The position numbers were made by a program, and so were the translations under genes. A stretch of DNA of 52,592 nt from positions 1-52,592 of the forward strand of contig CAZQQD010000009.1 of NCBI GenBank assembly GCA_964595355.1, given 5' to 3'. Below the pieces are notes generated by a model. That model was not told the origin of the DNA and did not search any database. It saw only the letters and a program-made list of their open reading frames with translations. The DNA comes from JAKAGZ01 sp964595355 (GTDB lineage: Bacteria > Bacteroidota > Ignavibacteria > Ignavibacteriales > Ignavibacteriaceae). Of the stretch, positions 1-8,420 are shown one piece after another. Each line of letters opens with the position of its first letter. Position 1 is the stretch's first letter.

Positions 1-403
1 ACATTTTTGCTTTTTCATCATAAAATTGCATCGATTTTTTTTCTTTAAGAATTCCCCGGTTATAAAAGTTCAGAAAAAATTCCTTTGCTGTATCGTGATG
101 GAGAGGAAGGCTGGTGCGTGAATAAATATCGAAGCTCATTCCGAATTTTTCGAATGCATCTTTATTTATTTTGTGAAACCTGTCGATAATTTCTTTTGGC
201 TTTACGCCTTCCTTATCTGCAGAAATAGTTATAGGAACTCCGTGTTCATCTGAGCCGCATATATAAAAAATATCACTTCCTTTTAACCTATGATATCTTA
301 CATAAATATCAGCTGGCAAATAAGCTCCGCTCAGGTGTCCTAGATGAATGGGGCCGTTTGCATAAGGGAGTGCAGACGTTACTAAGATTTTCTCTTTGCT
401 CAA
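1..403 (-). CDS. metG: Methionyl-tRNA synthetase, N-terminal part (runs off the window)
   Basis: Charges tRNA-Met with methionine in the cytoplasm. About 134 N-terminal residues are visible before the window edge. They carry the class I signature of bacterial MetRS: ILVTSALPYANGPIHLGHL (HIGH-type motif), then YICGSDEHG and a Rossmann-fold start. No ATG fits. The reading frame begins at TTG (401-403), which puts Ser-Lys-Glu-Lys directly before ILVTSALPY as in typical MetRS N-termini. No strong Shine-Dalgarno is visible. It is the last gene of the minus-strand run beginning near 10.2 kb, but 133 nt separate it from the ATPase gene upstream, so it may have its own promoter. Confidence 0.95.
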   Translation of the reverse strand, partial: MSKEKILVTSALPYANGPIHLGHLSGAYLPADIYVRYHRLKGSDIFYICGSDEHGVPITISADKEGVKPKEIIDRFHKINKDAFEKFGMSFDIYSRTSLPLHHDTAKEFFLNFYNRGILKEKKSMQFYDEKAKM

Positions 404-488
404 ATTAAATCCGTGATTTGAAAATAGTAAACTCAAATATAATCAGTTTTTATAGCAAATTGAAGACAATCGGACTTATAAAATCAGT

Positions 489-511
489 AAAAGATTTGTT
501 TTTGAACAAAT
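489..511 (-). terminator. Weak AT-rich hairpin after the MlaF-type gene
   Basis: Reading on the minus strand, ATTTGTT-CAAA-AACAAAT forms a perfect 7-bp stem with a 4-nt loop, followed by CTTTT. It lies 26 nt past the stop of the ATPase gene. The stem is AT-rich, so termination would be weak. Confidence 0.35.
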
Positions 512-536
512 TTGGAAAATTTTTGCTGACGTAAGT

Positions 537-1268
537 TTAAGTGCCTGTTCTTTTTATAAAATCTACTATTATAGGGTCTTTTGAATGAAGCATATCATCC
601 GGCGCACCGTAGAAATGAATTTTTCCTTTATGCATCATCGCTACCCTTGCAGCAACATTTTTTACGCTGTACATATCATGAGTAACAACAACCGTGGTTA
701 CTTTTATTTTTTCGCTAAGCTCTCTAATGAGGCTATCAATTGAATCGGACATTATCGGGTCAAGGCCTGTGGTAGGTTCATCATACAGTATATATTCAGG
801 ATTTGTAACGAGAGCTCTAGCTAGCCCTACTCTCTTTTTCATTCCACCAGATAACTCGGCTGGCTTGATGTCCAGAGCATCTTTTAATCCAACCAATTCA
901 AGTTTTTCAGTAACTATCTTTTTTATTTCCTTTTTTGAAAATCCATTTTTTGACTCTACGAGAGGCAGAGAAACATTTTCTTCAACGGTCATAGAATCAA
1001 AAAGAGCGGCACCCTGGAAAAGAAAGCCAAAATTTTTTCTTATCTCATATAGCTCGTTTTGAGGCAGTTCACTAATAATCTTTTCTTTTAATTTAACGTA
1101 GCCTTCATCTGGAATAAGCAAACCTACAATGTGCTTAAGCAGTACGCTTTTACCACAGCCGCTTCTACCAATGATTACAAGGGTCTCACCGGGGAGAATA
1201 TTAAGGTTTACTCCCTGTAGAACCTTATTGTTTCCAAATCTTTTGTGTAAGTTTTTTATTTCAATCAT
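537..1268 (-). CDS. MlaF/Ttg2A-type ABC transporter ATP-binding protein
   Basis: Cytoplasmic ATPase of the MCE (Mla) class, which powers phospholipid or other lipid traffic between the membranes together with an MlaE permease and an MlaD-type MCE protein. Visible motifs: Walker A GRSGCGKS (residues 34-41), Q-loop FLFQGAALF with Gln85, signature LSGGMKKRVGLARAL (from 139), which is characteristic of the MlaF branch, Walker B ILYDEPTTGLDP and switch His in VVVTHD. The length of 243 aa is normal. The usual mlaE and mlaD partners are not adjacent; the upstream neighbour is a TonB-like gene 48 nt away on the same strand. The subfamily call rests on motif style, so another lipid-type ABC ATPase is possible. 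Confidence 0.85.
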   Translation of the reverse strand: MIEIKNLHKRFGNNKVLQGVNLNILPGETLVIIGRSGCGKSVLLKHIVGLLIPDEGYVKLKEKIISELPQNELYEIRKNFGFLFQGAALFDSMTVEENVSLPLVESKNGFSKKEIKKIVTEKLELVGLKDALDIKPAELSGGMKKRVGLARALVTNPEYILYDEPTTGLDPIMSDSIDSLIRELSEKIKVTTVVVTHDMYSVKNVAARVAMMHKGKIHFYGAPDDMLHSKDPIIVDFIKRTGT

Positions 1269-1316
1269 TGGTAAATAATTTAATAGATATGCTCTAAAAT
1301 AATCAATTTTGGTTTA

Positions 1317-1940
1317 TCAATTAAACCTGTAAGTCTTTTCAACCCAATAGACAATTTTACTATTGTCAATTTTGACAGGCTCCCATTTCGATTTATAAGC
1401 CGCGATGATTACACTTTGTAAAATCTGCTGTGAACCGGTTGTGTTGTCAATAATTTTATGCTCAATTACGTGTCCATCCGTACCTATTTTGAGGGATAAC
1501 TCAACAAATCCTTTTGCATCTTTGTCAACATTTCTTGGCAGCACCTCAAGTATTTGTCTCGGAACAAATGACAATTCAGGCGTATTTTGTACGACGCCGT
1601 TGCCTGAAATATTTGAATTATTTTTGCCACTCCCTGAGCTTTCAGTTTTTGTTTGTGAAGCTATTTCTTCATCAGGCAAAATTTCCGGCTCATCTACGAT
1701 ATCAGGAATGAATATTTTTGGTTCAGGTGGCTTCTGGTTTTTAATATTTTTTTGAGCGGTATTTGGTGCAATATCATTTATTGTAAACAAAAGTGATTGA
1801 TATTCCTTAGGTGGGGGTGATGGGGGGACTATATCGGGGGAAAACAAAAATAGAAGGATGCAGAAAATTAAACTGGCGATCAGGCTGAATTTAAAGACAA
1901 GTCTATATTCGTCTTTTAATATTTTGAACCGCTTTATCAT
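1317..1940 (-). CDS. TonB-like energy transducer protein
   Basis: Single-pass inner-membrane protein expected to reach across the periplasm and transmit proton-motive force to an outer-membrane receptor. A short basic N-terminus precedes a membrane helix at about residues 15-33. A proline- and acid-rich periplasmic stretch follows (SPPPKEY, KPPEPKIFIPDI, DEPEILPDEE), then a Ser/Gly/Asn linker. The C-terminal TonB-type domain spans about 125-207 (VELSLKIGTDGHVIEHKII, then YKSKWEPVK and a final aromatic strand). No exbB/exbD is in the window. It starts 13 nt after the GWxTD/TPR gene, so the two are probably co-transcribed. Which receptor it serves cannot be told from the sequence. Confidence 0.8.
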   Translation of the reverse strand: MIKRFKILKDEYRLVFKFSLIASLIFCILLFLFSPDIVPPSPPPKEYQSLLFTINDIAPNTAQKNIKNQKPPEPKIFIPDIVDEPEILPDEEIASQTKTESSGSGKNNSNISGNGVVQNTPELSFVPRQILEVLPRNVDKDAKGFVELSLKIGTDGHVIEHKIIDNTTGSQQILQSVIIAAYKSKWEPVKIDNSKIVYWVEKTYRFN

Positions 1941-1953
1941 GTCACAAAAGATC

Positions 1954-4182
1954 TTACTGCCAGAAAAGATTTACATGCTGTTCTTTTTCCTTTCCTGTAA
2001 TATTGTCTTTTATTTTGATTGTTAAAAGGTAATTGCCCGGGTCGTAATCGCTCATATCAAGCTGCAGATATACCTGACTGTCTTTATCCTTTGTTTGGTA
2101 TTGGCTTGTAAGGCCAATTTGCTGTTCATCACCATTGACGCCAAAAAATTTCATTACTGATCCCACAAGTTTTCCGATTGATATTCCTTCTTCGCCTTTT
2201 TTCTTCAGAATTATTGTCTGCTGAAAATCAGTTAAATCCTTTTCATTTTTTGCGAGATTATAAACTTCATAGTAGATATATAAATCTTGGTTGTTGCTGA
2301 ATATCTCTGTCGGGTTTGGAAGTATTGAATAATCTTTTCTGTTGATTCTTCCATTTATTGCTGAATCGGCGTCCACTTTTGAAGCAAGGACAACATCGCT
2401 CATCTCAAGTGATGAAGAATCGAAATTACGTAGCTTTAATTTTCCGTGATAAGCAGCAACACCTTTGTCTTTATCTCTGATAATTTCAAATGAAAGGTTC
2501 CCACTGTCCGGCTTTGCAACAAGTTCATCAGTATTTACAAATAGACTACCTGAATCAGGAATTGATATTTTATTTCTCCTACTCAAATAATATATATCAC
2601 TTTTATTGTCTCCGAGTTTGTTAAAATAAGAATCAAAAAAAAAGATGCCTGTAGAATGTTTGTACGGAATATCTCTGTTATTATCAGGTATGGTTTTCGG
2701 TTTGATAGCATAGCTTACAAATAAATCCGTTAATTTTGTTCTTGTGAGGTCCTTAAATTGATAAGGTGCATTTGGTGCTAAAAATATAGGTCCTTCAAAC
2801 CTAGGATTGTAGTCAGATGGATCTGTTTTTATAAAGTCTTCTGCAAGTTGTTCTGAATCGTCCCAGTATTTTGATTCCCCAGCTTCTGCCAACAGTGGAT
2901 TTTTAATTGTACGGGAAGAAATAAATGCAAAAATTTTGTTATTATATTTCCAAATGTGCGTCTTGATTCCGTTACCTAAATCAGGTCTTAAAATTGTTCT
3001 AGATTTTGGAATCCCATAACGAATAACTATTTGCCCTCTGTCTGTTTGCCACCCCTTAATATTCTGTTTAGGTATGCTGAAGCGAAGGTTTGCGTAAGCT
3101 ACTCTTGAATAATGTTCCAGTATTCGTTCGTTATAATTGGTAAGGATTAGCGGATCACTGAAATTCCAGTATATTTTGATAAACTTTTTGAGTTGTCTTT
3201 CACCCATTTTGTCTAATTTATCTCCAAGTATTGGCTCAAGTAATATTTTAACTGAATTGACCAAAAAATCTTCTTTCTCATCATAAGGCATCTCCTCTAT
3301 TGCTTCTTTGTATTCAAGAGATGAAGAATCCAACTCTGATGCTTCATAATAAAGTAAACCAAGATTTAAATGAACATCCTTATTATGTGGATTAATTTCC
3401 AATAGCTTTTTCAAAACACCTATACCTTTTTGGGGCATTTCATTATCTTCATAAAGTGAACTTAATTCCAGATAATTATGCTGGTTAGATGGATTATATT
3501 TAATTGCTTCCAGATATGCATTTTCAGAAATCTTAAAATCTTCCTTTGAATGTGGTTCGAAAGTAATAACTGGATTTGCCAAAAGATTATGCAATTCTTC
3601 CGCTCTTTTTTTGCCTAATCTCACATAACTGTATTGTGTTAGAAATCCATATTTACCTAAAGATTGAGCTAGGTTATTATAAAATCCTTCGTCAAAATCC
3701 ATATTGCCTGAGTGACTGAATTCGTGAAAATATTCGGCTTTTATTTCTGCCAGTCTTTCCCAGGCAATTACATTTGTGCTATCGAGTTTTACAGTTGTTT
3801 CATATTCTTTTACTGCGTCAAGTAGTGTTTGAAACTCTAAATGCATATTCCTGGCTAAATCTTCTGCTAATAAGCCATAAAAAAGATGATATTCAGGGTC
3901 CTTGGGATTAAGTTCGATCGCTTTTTTTATATGCTTACGTGAGAGATTCCATGACCAATGTGAGGTGTCCGCTCTATAAACCTTAGCGAGCTGATATTCT
4001 GCTTCTGGGCTTTCTTTTTCTCTTAATGATTTTTTCAATAAGCTTTTTGCTGTATCATAATCTTTCCGGGCCAAAGCAGCAAATCCTTTTTTATAATAAT
4101 GATTAGCAAGTGTGTCGCTGGTTTGTGCATAGTAAGTGGATATAGGCAATAACATTATGATAAAAAAGTATTTTATCTTCAT
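1954..4182 (-). CDS. TPR protein with GWxTD domain
   Basis: Secreted or periplasmic protein of unknown function. A Sec signal peptide (about 1-19, cleavage after TYYAQ) is followed by TPR-like helical repeats at about 25-145 and 215-300. The GWxTD domain follows, with its naming motif intact as GWQTD (377-381) in the context KGWQTDRGQIVIRYGIP. The C-terminal half (about 440-742) is beta-rich and ends in a DYDPGNYLLTIKIKD motif. The start ATG has a GGAG 8 nt upstream. It lies downstream of a clear paralogue with the same architecture and upstream of the TonB-like gene. GWxTD domains are common in Bacteroidota and Acidobacteria, but I know of no assigned biochemical role. Confidence 0.85.
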   Translation of the reverse strand: MKIKYFFIIMLLPISTYYAQTSDTLANHYYKKGFAALARKDYDTAKSLLKKSLREKESPEAEYQLAKVYRADTSHWSWNLSRKHIKKAIELNPKDPEYHLFYGLLAEDLARNMHLEFQTLLDAVKEYETTVKLDSTNVIAWERLAEIKAEYFHEFSHSGNMDFDEGFYNNLAQSLGKYGFLTQYSYVRLGKKRAEELHNLLANPVITFEPHSKEDFKISENAYLEAIKYNPSNQHNYLELSSLYEDNEMPQKGIGVLKKLLEINPHNKDVHLNLGLLYYEASELDSSSLEYKEAIEEMPYDEKEDFLVNSVKILLEPILGDKLDKMGERQLKKFIKIYWNFSDPLILTNYNERILEHYSRVAYANLRFSIPKQNIKGWQTDRGQIVIRYGIPKSRTILRPDLGNGIKTHIWKYNNKIFAFISSRTIKNPLLAEAGESKYWDDSEQLAEDFIKTDPSDYNPRFEGPIFLAPNAPYQFKDLTRTKLTDLFVSYAIKPKTIPDNNRDIPYKHSTGIFFFDSYFNKLGDNKSDIYYLSRRNKISIPDSGSLFVNTDELVAKPDSGNLSFEIIRDKDKGVAAYHGKLKLRNFDSSSLEMSDVVLASKVDADSAINGRINRKDYSILPNPTEIFSNNQDLYIYYEVYNLAKNEKDLTDFQQTIILKKKGEEGISIGKLVGSVMKFFGVNGDEQQIGLTSQYQTKDKDSQVYLQLDMSDYDPGNYLLTIKIKDNITGKEKEQHVNLFWQ

Positions 4183-4273
4183 AGCTAGCTCTCCGATAAG
4201 TATGGACTTTTATTATTTCTGTAGGAAGATTATTATTGATTATAATAAGTAAATTTTCACTAAAAAGTAACCT

Positions 4274-6409
4274 CTATTTCCAGGTAAGTGTCTTTTCGTT
4301 TTTGATTTCTATACCTGAATTTATGTCTTTGATTGCAAGAGTTAACAGATATTCGCCAGGTTCATACTTATTCATATCTAACTGAAAGTTAACTTGAGGG
4401 CTCTTCTCCTTGAATTGGTATTTTGTGGTTAGTGTAACTTGTTGTTCGTCTTTTCCGAGACTAAAAATATTAAGAAAGGAATTTATTGTTTTGCTTATTC
4501 CAGATCTGTCATCTTTTTTTCTTATAGTCAACTTTTGTTCAACATTGTAAACTTCATTTGAGTCAGGTGTTAAGTTATAAATTTCGTAATAAATAAAAAT
4601 TTTATCTTTACTAGAAAAAGATGAAATAGGATTTGGAAGAATGTTTATACTTCTACGAGTTATAGGGTATTGCATATTGCTATCAGCATCAGTAAGTTCA
4701 TTTGCTAAAAGAATGCCACTTATATCAAGTTTTGTTTCGCTAAAACGCCTGACTTTAAAGGGGAAATGATTTGATGCAACTCCTTTATCAACGTCTCTCA
4801 CTATTTCGAACGCAAAATTTCCTGAATCAGGTTTGGCACTCATGAGTAAACTGTTGATGACATACTTGCTCGTATCATTTATCTCAATTTTATCAGAAAT
4901 AGGTAAATATTTTATAAGGGTTCTTTTTTCTGATATGGTCTGAAAGAATTGATTGAAAATGAAAAGACCAGTATTGTGGCTATAATAAAATTTATTCCTA
5001 TAGTAGAGTGAATCTATGTATTTCAACCCATAACTCACAAATAAATCGGTTGTATTGTGAGCTTCATCTTTAAACTGTACAATATCGTATGGTACAGAAA
5101 ATTTAGGACCTTCATATTTAGGAATATAAAGTTCATTCCTTACTTTTTTTACGTAATTGAAATATGAATGAGAGTCATATCCATACTGTGAGTGAAGCCT
5201 GTTTCCTGGCGAAGGTTCGCTGAACAGATATTCACCGTTAAAGAAGTTATCTGTAAAACCGAAATCCATATCATTGTAATGCCAAACATCTGTTTTCAAT
5301 TTTATATCGGCTCTTCCCCCAGCATTTATTTGAGGGCGCATTCTTATTCTGTTAACAGGTTCCCCGAATCTTAGCCACACCTCACCCCTATTGCTTTTCC
5401 AGCCGGTAAGACTGAATTTATTTACGCCAAAGCGTAGATTTGCATAAGCTACACGTGAGTAGTGCTCTAGAAGTCTTTCATTATAATCTGTGAGGTATAA
5501 TGGATCTCTTGCCTTCCAATAAATATCAATAAGATTTTTAATTTCTGCTTCTGAAAAGTTTTTTATTTTATTTCCAAATAGAGGTTTAATTAACTCCTTT
5601 ACTGAATTGTAAGCGAAATCCCTTCGTTCATCAGGTTTCATTAAAATTAAAGCTTTTTTATATTCGTTGTAAGCGCCCAGCATATTTGAAGTTTTATAAT
5701 ACATTAATCCAAGATATAGATGGGCTTTTTCATTATCTGGATATAATCTTACCAATCGTTCAAGTAATGGAACAGCCTTTTCAGGTTTACCTGCATCTTC
5801 ATAAAGTGTACTTATGTGGAGGATAGCTTGTGAATTTGTTGAATCATGATATAAAATTTTGAGAAAGTAGTACTTGGCTTCCTCAAAATCTTCCATTGCA
5901 AACTTATTAAGACTTAACATCGGGCTGGATGGGTCATCCTGGAAAACAGAATGGTAGTATTCGTTAAAATCATCTTCTTTTATTTTACCCATCTGAAACA
6001 GTGCAGTAACATTCGTACTGTCAATCTCCAAAATTTTTTCGTATTCTTTAAAGGCTAGTCCGCTGCTGAGGTACTCCATAAGAGTCGCCAATAATAAATG
6101 ATAATTTATGTTCCTAGGTTCCATAAAGATGGCACTCTCCAATAATTTCTTTGCCCGTGCCCTGTCCCGGATAGTGTTTTTGTTAATAAGTATTTTTGCA
6201 AGCTCAAAAAGAGCTGGAGCCGTCTTATCTTTGTCTAAAGATTTTTTTAAGTAGAATTCCGCATTAGTAGTATCCTTTTGAGTGAGTAAAGATGATCCAA
6301 TATTGTAATATTCAGTCGCAGACGTATCCTGAATTTCAGAGTAAGTTTTTCCGATCAAAAATAAAAGTGAAAAATATATTATCAGAATGGTAGTTTTCAT
6401 TTTTAACAT
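4274..6409 (-). CDS. TPR protein with degenerate GWxTD domain (tandem paralogue)
   Basis: Paralogue of the downstream 742-aa gene, with the same order: signal peptide (about 1-24), TPR-like repeats (about 30-145 and 170-260), GWxTD-type domain and beta-rich C-terminus ending in YEPGEYLLTLAIKD. The two share blocks such as LLEHYSRVAYANLRF and TDLFVSYGLK/AIK. The naming motif is altered here to GWKSN (336-340), so both the Thr and the Asp are replaced conservatively (Ser, Asn). The surrounding domain is well kept, so this looks like divergence after duplication, not decay. Translation could start at the first ATG or at Met4 (MKTT). A 91-nt gap separates it from the next paralogue. Confidence 0.82.
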   Translation of the reverse strand: MLKMKTTILIIYFSLLFLIGKTYSEIQDTSATEYYNIGSSLLTQKDTTNAEFYLKKSLDKDKTAPALFELAKILINKNTIRDRARAKKLLESAIFMEPRNINYHLLLATLMEYLSSGLAFKEYEKILEIDSTNVTALFQMGKIKEDDFNEYYHSVFQDDPSSPMLSLNKFAMEDFEEAKYYFLKILYHDSTNSQAILHISTLYEDAGKPEKAVPLLERLVRLYPDNEKAHLYLGLMYYKTSNMLGAYNEYKKALILMKPDERRDFAYNSVKELIKPLFGNKIKNFSEAEIKNLIDIYWKARDPLYLTDYNERLLEHYSRVAYANLRFGVNKFSLTGWKSNRGEVWLRFGEPVNRIRMRPQINAGGRADIKLKTDVWHYNDMDFGFTDNFFNGEYLFSEPSPGNRLHSQYGYDSHSYFNYVKKVRNELYIPKYEGPKFSVPYDIVQFKDEAHNTTDLFVSYGLKYIDSLYYRNKFYYSHNTGLFIFNQFFQTISEKRTLIKYLPISDKIEINDTSKYVINSLLMSAKPDSGNFAFEIVRDVDKGVASNHFPFKVRRFSETKLDISGILLANELTDADSNMQYPITRRSINILPNPISSFSSKDKIFIYYEIYNLTPDSNEVYNVEQKLTIRKKDDRSGISKTINSFLNIFSLGKDEQQVTLTTKYQFKEKSPQVNFQLDMNKYEPGEYLLTLAIKDINSGIEIKNEKTLTWK

Positions 6410-6506
6410 TTTACTTTATATAGAGCGTTTAAAATACAATTGGATGTAGCTGTAATCAACGTATTATCTATACTTAAATACGAAGAAAATCGATCCTAAA
6501 GGGGGT

Positions 6507-6818
6507 TCAGAAGATATTTTTAATAGATATATAAATATCGTAGATAAGGCAGGAAGTTAATGGTATTTTAAGATTTTTCATTCTCCAGGTATGGATTTTC
6601 GAGCCCAAAAGCTGACCCGCAAAAAATCCTCCAACTAAGGCTGGATAAGTAATAAATTGAAAACCTAAACCAAATAAAAACCTTAAAGCAATAACAAATG
6701 GAACGGGGAAGTGAATTGCCAGAATCCACTGTCGGGAGAATCTTTTAACATTATTTCTCCAATAACCAAATGGAATATTAAGAATAAACGCTATCAGTGA
6801 AACGTAAAGTAATTTCAT
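6507..6818 (-). CDS. Small membrane protein of unknown function
   Basis: The 103-aa product is very hydrophobic, with probable membrane helices at about 2-18, 31-50 and 54-72, separated by a short basic loop (YWRNNVKRFSRQW). A charged stretch (KIHTWRMKN) and another hydrophobic segment follow. I do not recognise a named family. Its ATG lies 10 nt downstream of the PLP decarboxylase stop, so it is almost certainly translated from the same mRNA. Function unknown; a role with the decarboxylase (for example in substrate or product movement) is only a guess from position. Confidence 0.6.
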   Translation of the reverse strand: MKLLYVSLIAFILNIPFGYWRNNVKRFSRQWILAIHFPVPFVIALRFLFGLGFQFITYPALVGGFFAGQLLGSKIHTWRMKNLKIPLTSCLIYDIYISIKNIF

Positions 6819-6828
6819 TTTTCTGGCA

Positions 6829-8286
6829 TTATTTAAATTCTTTATGTTTTCTCAGAATGTATCTGACTTTTTGATCGAGTATTTTTAGGGTCAGGTCAAT
6901 TGTTGTAAGGTGTGTCCTAAAAGCAAGTAGTGCAAGTCTAAAAGTAAATTTACCATTTATTATTGTTGATGTTAAAAATACTCTCCCATCCTTGTGGATT
7001 TCTTTTAGCAGTAGTTCATTAAATTTATTTGCATCCCCGATAGCGGGTGTATATCTGAAAATTACTACTGATAATTCAGGTTCTGGTCCCACTTCAAAAC
7101 CCTTGATTATTTTAATCTTTTCGTAAAAATATTTTGCAAGCTGAAGTTTTTCTTCCAAAGCTGCACGAAAAGGTTTTAATCCATGAATTTTTAATGGAAG
7201 CCACAATCTCATTCCCCGGAAATGCTTTGTCAGCTCCGGAGAAAGGTCGGCAGGAGAAAGTTCTTCATTGGCAGACAAAGCGTCTTGCATATAGTTTGCC
7301 CGGTAGTAATGTGAATCAGCCAGATATTTTACGTTTTTAACCAGAACAACACCAAGCCCATACGGAAGAAATAATCCTTTGTGTGGATCGATGACTAGAG
7401 AATCGGAAAGTTCCATCCCCTTTAATTTTCTCTTTCCGCTTTCCGATAAAATAAAAAAACCTCCATAAGCAGCATCAATATGATGCCATAAATGGTATCT
7501 TTTTGCAATTGCTTCTATTTCTTTTAGTGGATCAATTGCGCCTATATCTGTTGTCCCTGCAGAACTAATTACAAGCCACGGAATAAACCCTTTCTTTTTA
7601 TCTGATTTAATTGCCTCTTCAACACGTGCTGGTATCATTCTGAATTTTTCATCTAAGGGAATATATCTTTTTAAACAGTCTCGAAGTCCTGCGATTCTTA
7701 GTGCTTTATCAATGCAATGGTGAGTATGTTTGGAAAGATAAACCACTGTTTTATGATAATTCTTTGATCTTAATTTTTTCGCATCTCTTGCAGTTGTAAT
7801 CGCAATTAGGTTTGCAACGCTGCCTCCGGATGCGAGATTTCCTCCAGCTGATTTTGGATATTTTATAAGGTCGCACATCCACCTGATAAGAAGGTTCTCC
7901 ATTCTCACAGCACCTGGACTCGCAAAAAATATTCCGGCAAACCTGTTTGTAACATCTACCATATAATCTGCAAGAGAAGAAATATAAATTCCTCCACCAG
8001 GGATGTAACCTAAATGTCCACCCGAAGCAGGATTTAAATTTGGTGTATCAACATTTTTTCCAACTAACTGTAGTGCTTTATCTATATTAATAGGTTTTTC
8101 AGAAATGGGGAAATGATAAATTCCAGAACCCTTTTCTTTTGAAACCATAAAGGTTTTTTTGTTGTCAATTTCGTTTAAGAAATTTTCAGTGTAAACAATT
8201 ACTTTCTTTCTTATTTTTTCTCTTTCACGAGATGATGGTTCTAGTTTACGGGATTCTTTTTCGAGTTGCTTTATCTTATCTGTCAT
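6829..8286 (-). CDS. Pyridoxal-phosphate group II amino acid decarboxylase
   Basis: Cytoplasmic PLP enzyme of the aromatic-L-amino-acid/glutamate/histidine decarboxylase superfamily, converting an amino acid to an amine and CO2. Visible: NPASGGHLGYIPGGG near the substrate pocket, GGSVANL (154-160) and cofactor-holding Asp in DAAYGG (271-276). The Schiff-base lysine is Lys303 in DPHKGLFLPYG. The length (485 aa) is normal. An N-terminal extension of about 50 charged residues precedes the fold. The substrate cannot be read from the sequence; the family also includes aromatic-aldehyde synthases. It is followed after 10 nt by a small membrane-protein gene. Confidence 0.85.
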   Translation of the reverse strand: MTDKIKQLEKESRKLEPSSREREKIRKKVIVYTENFLNEIDNKKTFMVSKEKGSGIYHFPISEKPINIDKALQLVGKNVDTPNLNPASGGHLGYIPGGGIYISSLADYMVDVTNRFAGIFFASPGAVRMENLLIRWMCDLIKYPKSAGGNLASGGSVANLIAITTARDAKKLRSKNYHKTVVYLSKHTHHCIDKALRIAGLRDCLKRYIPLDEKFRMIPARVEEAIKSDKKKGFIPWLVISSAGTTDIGAIDPLKEIEAIAKRYHLWHHIDAAYGGFFILSESGKRKLKGMELSDSLVIDPHKGLFLPYGLGVVLVKNVKYLADSHYYRANYMQDALSANEELSPADLSPELTKHFRGMRLWLPLKIHGLKPFRAALEEKLQLAKYFYEKIKIIKGFEVGPEPELSVVIFRYTPAIGDANKFNELLLKEIHKDGRVFLTSTIINGKFTFRLALLAFRTHLTTIDLTLKILDQKVRYILRKHKEFK

Positions 8287-8420
8287 ATATTGAGCAGGTA
8301 TTTAAAAATTATAACTATAAACTTAAGCAAAAAATCGGTTTATATTTTTATAATGCGCAGATAAAAAAACCCTGAAAGATATACGCGGGTAAAAACTTTA
8401 ACGAAATGTATTCTTTATAG

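Noticed and set aside
8360..8383. Hairpin ACCC...GGGT with a T-run after the M61 peptidase gene
   Set aside because: Only four base pairs with a loop of about 14 nt; the T-run alone is not enough to call a terminator.
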